Origin: Microbacterium sp. SY138 | Lineage (GTDB): Bacteria > Actinomycetota > Actinomycetes > Actinomycetales > Microbacteriaceae | Reading direction: 5' to 3' | Assembly: GCF_039729145.1 (NCBI RefSeq) | Contig: NZ_CP155793.1 | Coordinates: 3,100,001 to 3,164,000 of the forward strand | DNA length: 64,000 bases | In this document: positions 63,845 to 64,000 of the stretch, piece after piece | How the letters are laid out: the number at the start of each line of letters is the position of its first letter | Position numbering within the stretch: position 1 is the first letter of the stretch | Made by a program: the position numbers and the translations under genes | Notes under the pieces: model-generated | Databases searched by the model: none | What the model was told of the DNA's origin: nothing | What the model saw: the letters and a program-made list of their open reading frames with translations, nothing else

Positions 63845-64000
63845 GCCGCACTCCCTGCCTGTCGGAGGATGCGCGCGAGCACGCGGCGGCGCGGCCCGTC
63901 GAAGCGCCCCAGCACCGCAGTCACCTCATCAGTGGGGAGCCGGCGGAGCATGTCGCGGATCCCGGATCGCATCTCCGTGCGCAGCTGTGGGCTCATCCGC
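63841..64000 (-). CDS. Partial gene at the window edge, unknown
   Basis: The C-terminal 52 or more codons of a frame ending RILRQAGSAA, with a basic, helix-prone stretch (LRTEMRSGIRDMLRRLPTDE). It runs off the right end of the window, so the full length is not known. An ATG within it could also give a 50-residue protein. The TGA overlaps the polysialyltransferase ATG by 4 nt, so it belongs to the same operon. Confidence 0.5.
   Translation of the reverse strand, partial: RMSPQLRTEMRSGIRDMLRRLPTDEVTAVLGRFDGPRRRVLARILRQAGSAA

Overview
The window is high-GC Gram-positive DNA. Gene content and synteny point to an actinobacterium of the Microbacteriaceae, probably Microbacterium or a close relative. 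The grounds are a menaquinone pathway (menF, menD, menG), a DtxR/IdeR-type iron box, leaderless promoters, GTG/TTG starts, a str operon beside an S10-spc operon, and no rpsN between rplE and rpsH. No phage, transposase or CRISPR array was seen. Genus-level naming is inference.

Layout. (1) 1-13850, minus strand: a long S10-spc ribosomal operon running rpsJ to rplO, then secY-adk-map-(DsbA-like)-infA-rpmJ, tightly packed with 1-nt and 4-nt stop/start overlaps. (2) 13851-19711: the S10 leader, a small antitoxin-like gene, and the str operon rpsL-rpsG-fusA-tuf with a TTGACC-N17-TACACT promoter. (3) 19712-23310: small envelope and hypothetical genes and a PadR/HAAS pair. (4) 23414-27236: a maltose-type ABC importer malEFG with LacI-type operators. 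(5) 27423-30458: a lipoprotein, yajQ, a GntR regulator and an alpha/beta hydrolase. (6) 30530-38550: ferredoxin-NADP reductase, polyprenyl synthase, menG, a DUF402 protein, menF, a PPK2 kinase, menD and a small membrane protein; most of these serve respiratory quinone synthesis. (7) 38626-46136: a DsbA-like protein, a tyrosine phosphatase, a rhomboid/DUF2156 fusion, a nucleotidyltransferase, an MFS pump with a divergent TetR, and an ArfB-like ribosome rescue factor.

(8) 46246-55655 is an iron-siderophore locus. An AraC regulator precedes a seven-gene operon: binding protein, two FecCD permeases, ATPase, a heterodimeric exporter-fold ABC pair, and a siderophore-interacting reductase. The operon is preceded by a 19-bp iron box and by a 16-bp direct repeat spaced 21 bp. 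The exporter-fold pair has complementary broken ATP sites, so only one site should hydrolyse ATP. (9) 55763-58804: a tRNA-like element and a WYL regulator divergent from a DrrAB-type efflux system around a perfect palindrome. (10) 58939-64000, running off the window edge: a nonulosonic acid (sialic acid/Kdn-type) glycan cluster with a polysialyltransferase-like enzyme, a NeuA-HAD phosphatase fusion, a NeuB without SAF domain, and a second putative glycosyltransferase. This could make a teichulosonic-acid-type or sialylated wall polymer.

Many monocistronic genes between 19.7 and 57 kb start 6-7 nt after a TANNNT hexamer, so leaderless transcription looks common here. These -10 boxes also fix several start codons.
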